Part shown: piece by piece, positions 36,655 to 45,277 of the stretch | How positions within the stretch are numbered: the stretch's first letter is position 1 | Layout of the letters: each line of letters starts with the position of its first letter | From: Guyparkeria hydrothermalis | GTDB lineage: Bacteria; Pseudomonadota; Gammaproteobacteria; Halothiobacillales; Halothiobacillaceae | Assembly (NCBI RefSeq): GCF_023555385.1 | Contig: NZ_JAJSED010000001.1 | Coordinates: 186,001-250,000, forward strand | Length of the DNA stretch: 64,000 nucleotides | Direction: 5' to 3' | The notes under the pieces: generated by a model | Told to the model about the DNA's origin: nothing | Database searches by the model: none | What the model saw: the letters and a program-made list of their open reading frames with translations, nothing else | Position numbers and translations under genes: made by a program

Positions 36655-36680
36655 AAAAGACCCGCCGGCTAGGGCGGGTC
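36655..36680 (-). terminator. Terminator or attenuator behind infC
   Basis: A perfect 8-bp stem (GACCCGCC/GGCGGGTC, 6-nt loop) with TTTT after it on the minus strand, 30 bp past the infC stop. Confidence 0.82.
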
Positions 36681-36709
36681 ATGTCTGGCTGCCGGCACAA
36701 GGCCGGGAA

Positions 36710-37258
36710 TCAGGTCTTGGCGGGGCGTGGCGCCATCACCATGGTGGCCTGACGGCCTTCCATGCGCGGGCGCTGCTCCACGGTGGCCAGTTCGTCCAGA
36801 TCCTCCGAAATGCGTTCGAGCAGTTCGGCACCCAGATCCCGGTGGGCCATCTCTCGACCGCGGAAGCGCAGGGTGACCTTCACCTTGTCGCCGGCTTTCA
36901 GGAAGCGCTGGGCATTGCGCAGCTTGACCTGGTAGTCGTGATCTTCCGTCCCCGGACGGAATTTCACTTCCTTGACCTCGATCTGCTTCTGCTTCTTGCG
37001 TGCCTCGGCCGCCTTCTTGCTCTGCTGATACTTGAACTTGCCGAAGTCCATGATCTTGCAGACCGGCGGCTTGGCCGTCGGCGAGACCTCGACGAGGTCC
37101 ATGCCGGCATTGGCAGCGCGATCCTTCGCCTCGTCGGTGTCGACGATTCCTACCTGCTCGCCGTTTTCGTCGACGAGCCGGACTTCCCGAATAGTGATCT
37201 GGTCGTTGATCCTAGGGTCGTCACTTTTGGCTGGACCCTTTCCGCGTTGTTGAGCGAT
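36710..37258 (-). CDS. infC: Translation initiation factor IF-3, AUC start codon
   Basis: The 182-aa product prevents subunit joining and checks the start codon and initiator t[23 protein letters not shown] begins the N-domain; the linker [22 protein letters not shown] and C-domain [19 protein letters not shown] follow. No ATG, GTG or usable TTG fits: the only in-frame TTG (37273) overlaps the GGAGGG ribosome site (37266-37271). The codon at the right distance (7 nt) is ATC at 37256-37258. E. coli infC starts at AUU and is autoregulated because IF-3 discriminates against such codons; the same control is inferred here. Confidence 0.93.
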   Translation of the reverse strand: MAQQRGKGPAKSDDPRINDQITIREVRLVDENGEQVGIVDTDEAKDRAANAGMDLVEVSPTAKPPVCKIMDFGKFKYQQSKKAAEARKKQKQIEVKEVKFRPGTEDHDYQVKLRNAQRFLKAGDKVKVTLRFRGREMAHRDLGAELLERISEDLDELATVEQRPRMEGRQATMVMAPRPAKT

Positions 37259-37381
37259 GTTCGTACCCTCCAATCAGGTTTGAACGGGAATAGTACCCCA
37301 GAGCGGTCTGCTCGGGGAGGTTTGGCGGAAAATTAGCATATAAGCCGCGGTGGTTGCCAACCGCGACCCGCTTGGCCGGGC

Positions 37382-39289
37382 TTACTTGTGCTCGGCAATC
37401 TCGCCCTTGAGCCGTTCGATCAACTCGTCGACCTTGATCGAGCCGAGGTCCTCGCCCGAACGAGTACGGACGGACACCGAGTCGGCGTCGATCTCGCGAT
37501 CACCGGCGACCAGCAGGTACGGCACGCGCTCGAGGGTGTGCTCGCGGATCTTGAAGCCGACCTTCTCGTTACGCAGGTCGGCTTCCGCGCGCAGGCCGGC
37601 GGCCTTGAGGCGCTCGGCGACCTGGCCGACGTACTCGGCGTGCTTGTCGGTGATGCCCATGGTCACGGCCTGGACCGGGGCGAGCCACAGCGGCATCTGG
37701 CCGGCGTGGTGCTCGATCAGGATGCCGATGAAGCGCTCCATCGAGCCGACAATCGCCCGGTGCAGCATGACCGGGTGCTTGCGCTCGCTGTGCTCGTCGA
37801 CGTAGGTCGCGCCCAGGCGCTCGGGCATCATGAAGTCGACCTGGATGGTGCCCAGCTGCCAGGTCCGGCCGATGGCGTCACTCAGGTGGTACTCGATCTT
37901 CGGTCCGTAGAAGGCACCTTCGCCCGGCAGCTCCTCCCACTCGACGTTCGCCGCCCGCAGGGCACCGCGCAGCGCTTCCTCGGCCTCGTCCCAGACCTCG
38001 TCCGCGCCCATGCGCTTGTCCGGACGGGTGGCGATCTTCACCTGCACGTCCGAGAAACCGAAGGTGTCGTAGACCTCGAGTGCCTGACCGTGGAAGGCGC
38101 GCACCTCGGACTCGATCTGCTTCTCGGTGCAGAAGATGTGACCGTCGTCCTGGGTGAAGCCGCGCACGCGCAGGATGCCGTGCAGTGCGCCCGACGGCTC
38201 GTTGCGGTGGCAGGAGCCGAACTCGCCGTAGCGGATCGGCAGGTCACGGTACGAGTGCAGGCCGTGGTTGAACACCTGGACGTGGCCCGGGCAGTTCATC
38301 GGCTTGACCGCGTAGGTCCGCTTCTCCGACTCGGTGAAGAACATGTTCTCCTGGTAGTTGTCCCAGTGGCCGGACTTCTTCCACAGGGACACGTCCAGGA
38401 TCTGCGGGCACTTGATCTCCGCGTAGCCCGAGCGGCGGTACATGTCGCGCATGTACGACTCGACCACCTGCCAGATCGCCCAGCCGCGCGGGTGCCAGAA
38501 CACCAGACCCGGCGCCTCGTCCTGGAAGTGGAACAGATCGAGCTGCTTGCCGAGACGACGGTGATCGCGCTTCTCGGCCTCCTCGCGCTGCTTCAGGTAG
38601 CGCTTGAGCTCCTTCTCGCTGGCGAACGCGGTGCCGTAGACGCGGGTGAGCATCTCGTTATCCGAGTCGCCGCGCCAGTAGGCACCGGCCACCTTGAGGA
38701 GCTTGAAGGCCTTGAGCTTGTTGGTGTGCGGCACGTGCGGGCCGCGGCAGAGATCGGTGAAGTCACCCTGGGTGTAGAGCGTCAGCTGCTCCTCGCCCGG
38801 GATGTCCTTGATGATCTCGACCTTGTAGTCCTCGCCCAGGTCCTTGAAGAAGCGCACCGCGTCGTCGCGCTCGATCACGCGGCGCTCGAGCTCGTCGCCC
38901 TCGCTGGCCAGCTCGCGCATGCGGGTCTCGATCTTCTCCAGGTCCTCGTCGTTGAAGGGACGATTGAAGGCGAAGTCGTAGTAGAAGCCCTGGTCGATGA
39001 CCGGGCCGATGGTGACCTGTGCCTCGGGGAACAGCTGCTTGACCGCCTGCGCCATCAGGTGCGCAGTGGAGTGGCGGATGATCTCGACGCCCTCCTGGTC
39101 CTTCGCCGTGACGATCGCGATCTCGGCGTCGTCCTCGACGGTGCGCGACAGATCGACCAGCTTGCCGTCGATCTTGCCGGCCACGGCCGCCTTGGCCAGG
39201 CCCGGGCCGATGTCGGAGGCGATCTCCGCGAGCGAGACCGGGTGGTCGAACGTGCGCTGACTGTCGTCGGGTAGCGTGATAGTCGGCAT
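37382..39289 (-). CDS. thrS: Threonyl-tRNA synthetase
   Basis: The 635-aa product charges tRNA-Thr. Domains are TGS ([22 protein letters not shown], 1-60), editing SAD with [16 protein letters not shown], the class II core with zinc Cys and His ([15 protein letters not shown]) and the C-terminal anticodon domain ([18 protein letters not shown]). The ATG at 39289 follows GGAGGG; the longer frame adds 36 unconserved residues. The thrS-infC gap is 123 bp. Confidence 0.97.
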   Translation of the reverse strand: MPTITLPDDSQRTFDHPVSLAEIASDIGPGLAKAAVAGKIDGKLVDLSRTVEDDAEIAIVTAKDQEGVEIIRHSTAHLMAQAVKQLFPEAQVTIGPVIDQGFYYDFAFNRPFNDEDLEKIETRMRELASEGDELERRVIERDDAVRFFKDLGEDYKVEIIKDIPGEEQLTLYTQGDFTDLCRGPHVPHTNKLKAFKLLKVAGAYWRGDSDNEMLTRVYGTAFASEKELKRYLKQREEAEKRDHRRLGKQLDLFHFQDEAPGLVFWHPRGWAIWQVVESYMRDMYRRSGYAEIKCPQILDVSLWKKSGHWDNYQENMFFTESEKRTYAVKPMNCPGHVQVFNHGLHSYRDLPIRYGEFGSCHRNEPSGALHGILRVRGFTQDDGHIFCTEKQIESEVRAFHGQALEVYDTFGFSDVQVKIATRPDKRMGADEVWDEAEEALRGALRAANVEWEELPGEGAFYGPKIEYHLSDAIGRTWQLGTIQVDFMMPERLGATYVDEHSERKHPVMLHRAIVGSMERFIGILIEHHAGQMPLWLAPVQAVTMGITDKHAEYVGQVAERLKAAGLRAEADLRNEKVGFKIREHTLERVPYLLVAGDREIDADSVSVRTRSGEDLGSIKVDELIERLKGEIAEHK

Positions 39290-39423
39290 GTGCCCTCCTG
39301 AGAAGCACTTGGGATGCCAGTGGCGGGCCCTACCAAAGCCCGCGTTTGCATCCGCGTGGATAGAAGGGTGCGGACAGCATCGACCGTCGAGACGCACCCG
39401 GCTAACGGTATTTGAGGGCCGGA

Positions 39424-39432
39424 ATCATACCA
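39424..39432 (-). promoter_or_regulatory. Candidate extended -10 promoter for thrS
   Basis: TGGTATGAT on the minus strand is a TG-extended -10 (TATGAT at 39424-39429), about 135 bp upstream of the thrS ATG. No good -35 is seen at the expected distance, typical for extended -10 promoters. Confidence 0.45.
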
Positions 39433-39491
39433 GAGCGATACACGGCCGGGGAGGGCCGCCAGCCGGTTTCAGATGGTGCCTTCGGATGGGC

Positions 39492-39923
39492 TCAACCGAC
39501 CAGGCCAAGCAGCAGGGAGACGATCGCCACGGCACTCAGGGTCAGGCGCAGCTGGTAGAACCACCGACGGATCCAGCCGCGTTGGCGGGCTTCCCAGTCC
39601 AGCAGGAGCATCAGCGCGAAGCCCATCATCAGCATCCACGTCGCGGAAAACGGCCCCATGAGCAGTGCCGGCCAGGCCCACAGCGACGGCAGCGCGCTCA
39701 GCCAGATCCAGGCACCGGTCTGCTTCGCCAGTGCAATACCCCAGTAGATCCCGCCGAGAAAGCTCAGGATCAGTGCCGCGTAGGTGTGCTGAACCGTGAT
39801 GGCCGGCTCGGCCGCGCTCGGCTGCCACCACATCACCAGTAGCGGGACAACGAGGGGAGCCAGTCCGGCGTAACCGGCCAGACGGGCGTGGAAAGCAGCG
39901 GTCTGTTCACGGGATCGGACCAT
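39492..39923 (-). CDS. DUF3429 family membrane protein
   Basis: The 143-aa product has about four or five membrane helices (LAPLVVPLLVMWW, YAALILSFLGGIYWGIAL, WLSALPSLWAWPALLM, LMMGFALMLLLDW and a C-terminal one) and the DUF3429 motif ILSFLGGIYWG. GAGGAGG lies just before the ATG at 39923. Function is unknown. It lies between thrS and the tRNA-Val gene on the same strand. Confidence 0.82.
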   Translation of the reverse strand: MVRSREQTAAFHARLAGYAGLAPLVVPLLVMWWQPSAAEPAITVQHTYAALILSFLGGIYWGIALAKQTGAWIWLSALPSLWAWPALLMGPFSATWMLMMGFALMLLLDWEARQRGWIRRWFYQLRLTLSAVAIVSLLLGLVG

Positions 39924-40028
39924 GGCGCCTCCTCGAAGCATCCGTAATACGCCACTGAAGCCTAGACCGTGCCAGTGGCAGCTGCGTCGAGCAAGGCGTA
40001 GAAATGCATGCCCGAACCCGGGCACGAA

Positions 40029-40060
40029 AAAGCCCGGCGAGCCTAATGCTGCCGGGCTTT
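40029..40060 (-). terminator. Terminator behind tRNA-Val
   Basis: A 10-bp stem (AAAGCCCGGC/GCCGGGCTTT, 12-nt loop) with a T run on the minus strand, 7 bp beyond the tRNA 3' end. Confidence 0.9.
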
Positions 40061-40066
40061 CAGTGT

Positions 40067-40143
40067 TGGTAGGCGCGATTGGATTCGAACCAACGACCCC
40101 CACCATGTCAAGGTGGTGCTCTAACCAACTGAGCTACGCGCCT
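40067..40143 (-). tRNA. tRNA-Val (anticodon GAC)
   Basis: The cloverleaf is complete: acceptor AGGCGCG/CGCGCCT, D arm GCTCAGTTGGTTAGAGC, anticodon arm CCACC-TTGACAT-GGTGG with anticodon GAC, T arm with GGTTCGAATCC, and an encoded CCA (40067-40069). The body resembles E. coli tRNA-Val(GAC). Confidence 0.97.
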
Positions 40144-40161
40144 GTCGTCGAACGGATGCGC

Positions 40162-40189
40162 ATTCTACCGGGTCGCGGCGGGCTGTCAA
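40162..40189 (-). promoter_or_regulatory. Promoter of tRNA-Val
   Basis: TTGACA (40184-40189) and TAGAAT (40162-40167) on the minus strand, 16-bp spacer, with the -10 19 bp before the tRNA 5' end. It is the cleanest sigma-70 promoter in the window. Confidence 0.85.
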
Positions 40190-40319
40190 GCGCGATTTGG
40201 TGTTCTCCGCGTGCACCTAGTTGCCGGTTCAGAAGTGTGCTGTCTGAAGGGCCTGGGTGTCTGCGCTACGCTCGCGCGTCATGTCCCTCGCCAAAGGAAA
40301 GTTCAGATCGACACAAGGT

Positions 40320-41042
40320 ATGAACAATGAACCAAGAACCTGGCCACGCTCTTCGATTTGCATGCGTTCGGTGTCGTTGGACGTCAGGTCGATCGCTGCT
40401 GAGATCTATCGCCGCACGTGTCGCGTCAATTTCGACGAGCCGGGCTTCTGTGTAGTCAATGTTGGCCACGAGGTCGATTCCGTTGCGTTTCGACAATTGA
40501 TGGTGGACCTCAAGCGCGAAATGGCCGCGATTCACGAATCCGCCACCGGCAACACGCTGGCATATCGTTCGGCCGCACGCTTCGATCAACAGGAAACAAC
40601 ACGGCCGCATCTCGATGGCGGGCCGGATGAGTCCTTGCTGATGCTCGGCTACGAGCCTTCGGAAATCGATTCCGAGCTGGAGATCGCTGACTACGCCAAA
40701 TGCGCGTTTGATCTGGGCATCTCACCCAAGGAGTTCGTGGCCGAATACAACCCCATGTTCAAGCCCGGTTATGAGTTGTTGCGCCCGTATACCACCCGCG
40801 TTCCCTGCTTTTCCAACACCGACTATCAGATCGTCTGCATCAACAACTCGTGTGCGAGCTACTCCGAGTCGCAACCGGCGTGGCAGGGCACCCTGCATAC
40901 AGCGACGATTCTGACACCCGACGAAACGGTTAGCCGTGTGATCAACTCCACGATGATCGCTTCCGTGCCTGCGGGCACGGCGGACAAGATCGATGCCGGT
41001 GAGCTAAAAGACTTCGTTTCGACTTCAGCCTTGAGCCGCTGA
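40320..41042 (+). CDS. Unknown protein with an HxD motif (possible Fe(II)/2OG oxygenase)
   Basis: The frame encodes about 240 aa. Its middle has TRPHLDGGPDESLLMLGY, an HxD motif like that of Fe(II)/2-oxoglutarate oxygenases, followed by a distal His in GTLHTATI and an Arg in SRVINSTM, the order expected for that fold. No family was recognised with certainty. The start is uncertain: ATGs at 40257, 40320 and 40362 are in frame and none has a well-spaced ribosome site. The gene is less GC-rich than its neighbours, which hints at transfer. It converges on selO. Confidence 0.6.
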   Translation: MNNEPRTWPRSSICMRSVSLDVRSIAAEIYRRTCRVNFDEPGFCVVNVGHEVDSVAFRQLMVDLKREMAAIHESATGNTLAYRSAARFDQQETTRPHLDGGPDESLLMLGYEPSEIDSELEIADYAKCAFDLGISPKEFVAEYNPMFKPGYELLRPYTTRVPCFSNTDYQIVCINNSCASYSESQPAWQGTLHTATILTPDETVSRVINSTMIASVPAGTADKIDAGELKDFVSTSALSR

Positions 41043-41124
41043 GGTTGGGGCGACCGATACGTCGACGAGGGCAGATAATCGCGGGATGAACGCGGAGGTT
41101 TGTCACCTCAGCGCCTCGCTGTCG

Positions 41125-42909
41125 TCACGATGAGCAGCTGTAATGGGATACCCCACCGACGTGGAACAGGGATGAGGGCTTCAGGCGGTAGTATTTTTCC
41201 TCCACCGCTTTTGACTGCTCGGCGTATGGCCGTGTCATCACGTCCTGCAGTTCCCTGATCTGCGAGTAATCGCCGGCCGCTGCTTGTCGATACGCGGGCA
41301 CGAGGAACCACTCTCTCAACGTGTATTTCGGGTTGACCCGTTTCATGGCTTTCGAGATCTCGGCGCGCGTTCGAGCCAACTCGGTGTCCGACTTGGTGGC
41401 GTCGTCGACACCGATGAGCGATCTCCACTGGGCCAGCCAGGCCGACCAGCGCTCTTCGATTGGCTGGGTGTTTTCCGCAGGCCGTTTGCTTGAAACGCTC
41501 GAGGCCTCGAGATCGGTATAGAAGCTTTGCTTGAGCGGCTCGATGCTGTCGGGAACAGCGCAAAGCTCACGGAAGAAGATCGTGTAGTCGACCGGGGTCG
41601 TTGTCATCAACGTCTGTAGCTCGGCGAACAGCTCGGCGTTGGCCGATGCTAGGCCCAGTTTGCTCGCCCACATTCGTTCCAGTTTCTCGCCCATCACCTT
41701 GGCAAATGCGTCCTGAATCATGTCAAGCTGCTGGTTGGCTTCCTGAACGTCATCCAGCAGGGGGCGCAGTGCCGTGCAGAAGGTGTGGAAATTTCGCTCC
41801 GCTGCGGCAGGCTGGTTGGAAAAACAAAAATGACGCCCGCCGCCCGTCCACGGTTGGAAGTAGAGGTCGAACACCTCGATAAACCCGAACGGACCGTAGT
41901 CGAGCGTAAAGCCCCCGGCCGCGCAGTTGTCGCTATTGAAGTTGCCCTGGCAGTAGCCAACGCGGATCCAATCGGCAACTAGTGAGGTGAGCCGGTCTCG
42001 GAACGCGAGCGCGAGCGAAACGATTTGCTCGCCGAGCTCCGCCTCTTGATCAACGATATCGGCATATTCCCGCTCGATCAGGTGCGCGACGATCGCTTCG
42101 AGTTCTTCCCTGGCTTTCGGGTGGGCCTGCTTGCGAACGCGGCGACTGAAGAGCTCGAGTTGGCCGACCCGCATGAAAGAGGGCGCCACGCGGGTCGAGA
42201 TGGCAACGGGTTCCCTCACCAGCGTATCGGGGTTCATGGAGTTGCTGCCATCCGAATACCAGGGCCGATCGACGGTTTCGGTTTTGGATACGTACAGGCT
42301 CAATGAGCGCGATGTGGGTATCCCAAGGGCGTGCATGTGCTCTTGGGCGAGGAACTCGCGCACGCTGGAGCGCAATACCGCTCGCCCATCCGCGCCCCGG
42401 CAATAGGGTGTGCGGCCCGCCCCTTTCAGTTGCATCTCCCATCGTTGGCCGCGGGTCACGGCCTCGAGTACGGATATCGCTCGACCGTCGCCGTAGCCAT
42501 TTCCGGTTTGAAACGGGCATTGGCGGTCGAACTCCGTCCCATAGATGGAAAGGGCATAGCCAGAGGCCCAGCCGACATGGCTCATCGTCTCGGGGACGAC
42601 GTCCAGGTCGCCGGAGAACAGGCGAACGAATCTGTCCGACCGAGCCAGTTGCTCGTCGAAGCCCAGGTCACGGAAAAGCTCTCGGCCATGGGCGACGTAT
42701 TCCGGGTTTTCGATCGGGGTCGGCTTGACGGGTACGTAATGCCCGGAGAACACCTGTCGCGGTGAGTGATCGATGCCATTGCTCGTCGCGTCCGGATCCC
42801 GTTTCAGCGTTCTCATCAGTGAGTAGTCGGCGACGCCGGCGAGCTCCTCGAGACTTGAGATGGCGGAGGGTGTTTTAGACAAGTGGTCCTGGTTCTGTTG
42901 TTGGGTCAT
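41125..42909 (-). CDS. selO: SelO-family protein adenylyltransferase
   Basis: The 594-aa product is a pseudokinase-fold enzyme that transfers AMP from ATP to Ser/Thr/Tyr of target proteins in redox stress. Family features are [37 protein letters not shown]-type ATP loop, [12 protein letters not shown], the metal site [12 protein letters not shown] and the C-terminal SCSS, where many eukaryotic SelO proteins carry selenocysteine. An oxidised C-terminal Cys pair is thought to control activity. Length is above E. coli YdiU (478 aa), with extra sequence in the C-terminal third. Start MTQQQNQDH at 42909. Confidence 0.92.
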   Translation of the reverse strand: MTQQQNQDHLSKTPSAISSLEELAGVADYSLMRTLKRDPDATSNGIDHSPRQVFSGHYVPVKPTPIENPEYVAHGRELFRDLGFDEQLARSDRFVRLFSGDLDVVPETMSHVGWASGYALSIYGTEFDRQCPFQTGNGYGDGRAISVLEAVTRGQRWEMQLKGAGRTPYCRGADGRAVLRSSVREFLAQEHMHALGIPTSRSLSLYVSKTETVDRPWYSDGSNSMNPDTLVREPVAISTRVAPSFMRVGQLELFSRRVRKQAHPKAREELEAIVAHLIEREYADIVDQEAELGEQIVSLALAFRDRLTSLVADWIRVGYCQGNFNSDNCAAGGFTLDYGPFGFIEVFDLYFQPWTGGGRHFCFSNQPAAAERNFHTFCTALRPLLDDVQEANQQLDMIQDAFAKVMGEKLERMWASKLGLASANAELFAELQTLMTTTPVDYTIFFRELCAVPDSIEPLKQSFYTDLEASSVSSKRPAENTQPIEERWSAWLAQWRSLIGVDDATKSDTELARTRAEISKAMKRVNPKYTLREWFLVPAYRQAAAGDYSQIRELQDVMTRPYAEQSKAVEEKYYRLKPSSLFHVGGVSHYSCSS

Positions 42910-43079
42910 GGGGTTTTCCGGCTATACCAGGTGACGGACGTTAGATTGCGTCGGGTGGCTGCACTGATCGCGGTCGTCGATCGTGCGGGTCGGGGCGGCA
43001 TGGTACGCGCGTTGCTTTGTCGAGTGACGACGTCGAGCCAAGAGATGCCCGCCCGAGATAGCAAGGCCGCTCGCGAGGT

Positions 43080-44003
43080 TTATTGCGTTGTCGGACCGCG
43101 TTTCAGCGGTGCGAGTGCCGCGATGTGCTCAGGAGACAGGCCGCAACAGCCTCCAATGATCTGCGCGCCCTGTTCGACCCACCCCTCGGCATAGCGGCGC
43201 AGCTCGCGAGGCGCGATCACGTCCTCGAACTGCCAATGCGGGGAGGTGAAATACCCCGAGTCCGGGTAGGCCATGAGGGGACCGTCAAAGCGCCTGCGCA
43301 GGATCTCCAGGCCATCGGATATCAGGTTCGACGGCGTGTGCATGATGCCGGCCGCGTCGACCTCCCAGTCGTCCAGGATCGAGATGATGTCCGCGAAGGG
43401 GATATCTTCCCCCGGTCCGAACCCGAGCAGGTCGCCCGCTTCATTGCGCCGCGCCGAGAACCCGGCCCAGACCGGAAGGCCGCTGTCCGCGGCCGCCTCG
43501 AAGACGAGCGGCATCCGAGCCGGGTCGTACATCATCTCGAGGAGAACCAGGTCGCAGCCTTCGTCCCGGAGCAGCAGCGCCTGCTCGCGAACGGCCGTGG
43601 CCATCTGGTCGAGACTGATGGCGCCGCTGTCCGGTCGGGCCGAACCGGTTGCGATCGGCCCGCGATGGGACAGCGACCCGGCCACCATAACCTCGGGCCG
43701 ATCGCACCGTTCCCGGGCCCGAAGTGCGGCGTGGACCGCCGCGCGGTTGACCTCCTCGAACTGGTCGCTGAGACCGTCGAGTGCGAGGAGCGCGCGCGAG
43801 GACGAGTACGTATTCGCCGTGATGATGTCCGCGCCGGCCTCGATGTAGTCCCGGTGGATCGCCTCCAGCGTTTCGACATGGTCCAGCGAGGCCCGACCGC
43901 ACCACGCGTTGGTGCTCATCGGCACGCCACGCTTTTCCAGCTCTGTGCCGGTCGCTCCGTCGAGCAGTCTGACCTCGCCCTGTTGCAACGCGGTGTACGT
44001 CAT
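43080..44003 (-). CDS. Homocysteine S-methyltransferase family protein
   Basis: The 307-aa product is a TIM-barrel of the zinc-dependent MmuM/BHMT type: LLDGATGTELEKRGVP at the start, GADIITANTYSSSR, and the paired zinc cysteines in QIIGGCCGLSPEHI. The third zinc ligand is usually a Cys after the sixth strand (NC motif); here that place reads AAGIMHTPSN, so the Cys is missing and a His stands nearby. The methyl donor and acceptor are therefore uncertain. The start at 44003 has GGGATGG about 8 bp upstream; a start at 44042 is possible. Confidence 0.82.
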   Translation of the reverse strand: MTYTALQQGEVRLLDGATGTELEKRGVPMSTNAWCGRASLDHVETLEAIHRDYIEAGADIITANTYSSSRALLALDGLSDQFEEVNRAAVHAALRARERCDRPEVMVAGSLSHRGPIATGSARPDSGAISLDQMATAVREQALLLRDEGCDLVLLEMMYDPARMPLVFEAAADSGLPVWAGFSARRNEAGDLLGFGPGEDIPFADIISILDDWEVDAAGIMHTPSNLISDGLEILRRRFDGPLMAYPDSGYFTSPHWQFEDVIAPRELRRYAEGWVEQGAQIIGGCCGLSPEHIAALAPLKRGPTTQ

Positions 44004-44094
44004 CTTGATGCCATCCCGAATCGTTCGGCTGTCTACTGTCATTGTGGCAGGTGTTGCCGACCGAATTCGGGATAGATGGCTGAGTGTGGTGGAC

Positions 44095-44175
44095 GCCCTT
44101 GCAGTCCTGGTCGTTGGGACCGACCGGCACGAACAGGATCGTTTCGATGGAGGCGAGCACGCCGTTGAGTTCACC
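44095..44175 (-). pseudogene. Fragment related to the small secreted protein at 49.7 kb
   Basis: Twenty-seven codons read GELNGVLAS, then a variable five, then FVPVG-x-ND-xx-C, aligning without gaps to 49821-49901 of the intact gene. The DNA shares a 20-bp or longer identical core. No signal peptide, start or C-terminal half is recognisable around it, and stops bound it upstream. It is read as a remnant of a duplicated gene. Confidence 0.7.
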
Positions 44176-44260
44176 ATGCCGATGTGATGACTATGGTTCT
44201 AGGTAGGTAGCGGCAATCGGCCGTTCCGGCAGGTGATGATTCCCGAGTGCGGAGGGAGAT

Positions 44261-44641
44261 ATGACAGGCAAGCGGCATGGCCTTTCCATCGGTGTGGAGC
44301 GTCACGGGGCATACAGCCTTCTGGTGCTCAGAGCCGTCGGGCACCTCACCCATGCGGACTACGAACAGATCGCACCTGTTATCGAGGGGGCGCTGAGCGG
44401 CGTGAAAGAGCCGCGGTTGCGTGCCCTTGTCGAGGCGACCGAGTTCGAGGGCTGGGAGCCGCGGGCCTTGTGGGACGACTTCCGGCTCGGCCTGCGGCAT
44501 GGCGCGGTGTTCGACCGTATCGCCATCTGGGGCGACAAGCGCTGGCAGGAGGTCGCGGCGAAAATCGGCTCCTGGTTCATTTCCGGCGAGGCGCGCTTCT
44601 TCGAATCGCGGGACGAGGCGCTGCGCTGGCTGGCCGAGTAA
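44261..44641 (+). CDS. STAS/SpoIIAA-like protein
   Basis: The 126-aa product fits the SpoIIAA-like (DUF3478) group: beta-alpha fold with LLVLRAVGHLTHADYEQIAP, LRALVEATEFEGWEPRALWDD and IAIWGDKRWQEVAAKIGSWF. Members bind lipid-like ligands or take part in stress responses; the role here is unknown. GGAGGGAG lies 4 bp before the ATG. It is followed by a small membrane gene 31 bp on. Confidence 0.85.
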   Translation: MTGKRHGLSIGVERHGAYSLLVLRAVGHLTHADYEQIAPVIEGALSGVKEPRLRALVEATEFEGWEPRALWDDFRLGLRHGAVFDRIAIWGDKRWQEVAAKIGSWFISGEARFFESRDEALRWLAE

Positions 44642-44672
44642 CCGTTTGCCACGTGGTCACGGGGAGGCAGTG

Positions 44673-44870
44673 ATGCGATTGTTTATGGCCCTGTTTGTCG
44701 AGCTGATCGTGCTGGCCGGCATTTACGCGGCACTGGTGCTCGGTGGTGTGGATCCGTTTCTCTCCGCCTTTGGCCTGCTGATCGTGGGCGCGCCGCTGCT
44801 GCACCTGCTGGTCGGCCGGTTGCTGAAAATCGGGCGAGGTGGGCGACGCGGCGGGACCGACGAACTTTGA
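44673..44870 (+). CDS. Small two-helix membrane protein
   Basis: The 65-aa product has two hydrophobic helices (FMALFVELIVLAGIYAALVLGG; LSAFGLLIVGAPLLHLLVGRL) and a short basic tail. The ATG at 44673 is preceded by GGGGAGG at a good distance. It forms a pair with the STAS-like gene. No family recognised. Confidence 0.7.
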   Translation: MRLFMALFVELIVLAGIYAALVLGGVDPFLSAFGLLIVGAPLLHLLVGRLLKIGRGGRRGGTDEL

Positions 44871-45082
44871 TCCCCTCCGCCTGCAAGGCGGTAGATTCCC
44901 TCTCCGATCAAAACTCAATCGAGACTGCGATTAGAATAATTTCATCTCGAAAAAACGGGTTGCACGGCCGCAGAATGGGAACGACCATGGAGCGATTGAA
45001 TTACTCCGACGCGACATGGTCGTGAAACCTGCTCGCGTGGCCCTTCGGGTCGGTTGGGGGAGAAGGAGAGAAGGATCTGGGA

Positions 45083-45277
45083 ATGGCAGAACTCGCAATT
45101 GGATTGCAACGCCCGGTGTGCTCGATTGTGGAGATTGGCAAACCCAGGATGGTGATGCTCCCGGCCTGCCCGTCGGCCATCGACCGGCCTCTGGTCCAGG
45201 CTGGCCGTCTCGGGATCGGCCTGTTGGGGTATCTGGTCGTTCTCCGCTCTTTACTGCTCGACCGTTACCTGCTGTGA
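45083..45277 (+). CDS. Small ORF coupled to the PepSY membrane gene
   Basis: A 64-aa frame starts at 45083 behind AAGGAGAGAAGG and ends with TGA at 45275-45277, overlapping the GTG of the next gene as GTGA. The peptide begins MAELAIGLQRPVCSIVEIG and ends in a hydrophobic stretch IGLLGYLVVLRSLLLDRYLL. The strong ribosome site and the 4-bp overlap suggest it is translated and couples expression of the next gene. No homolog is known to me, so it may be a leader only. Confidence 0.5.
   Translation: MAELAIGLQRPVCSIVEIGKPRMVMLPACPSAIDRPLVQAGRLGIGLLGYLVVLRSLLLDRYLL

Noticed and set aside
37388-39274. 628-codon open frame antisense to thrS
   Set aside because: It mirrors thrS, which is certain by homology; it shows Leu/Val/Asp-rich shadow composition only.
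39290-39480. T-box or threonine leader upstream of thrS
   Set aside because: No T-box sequence, no Thr-rich leader peptide and no terminator/antiterminator pair were visible.
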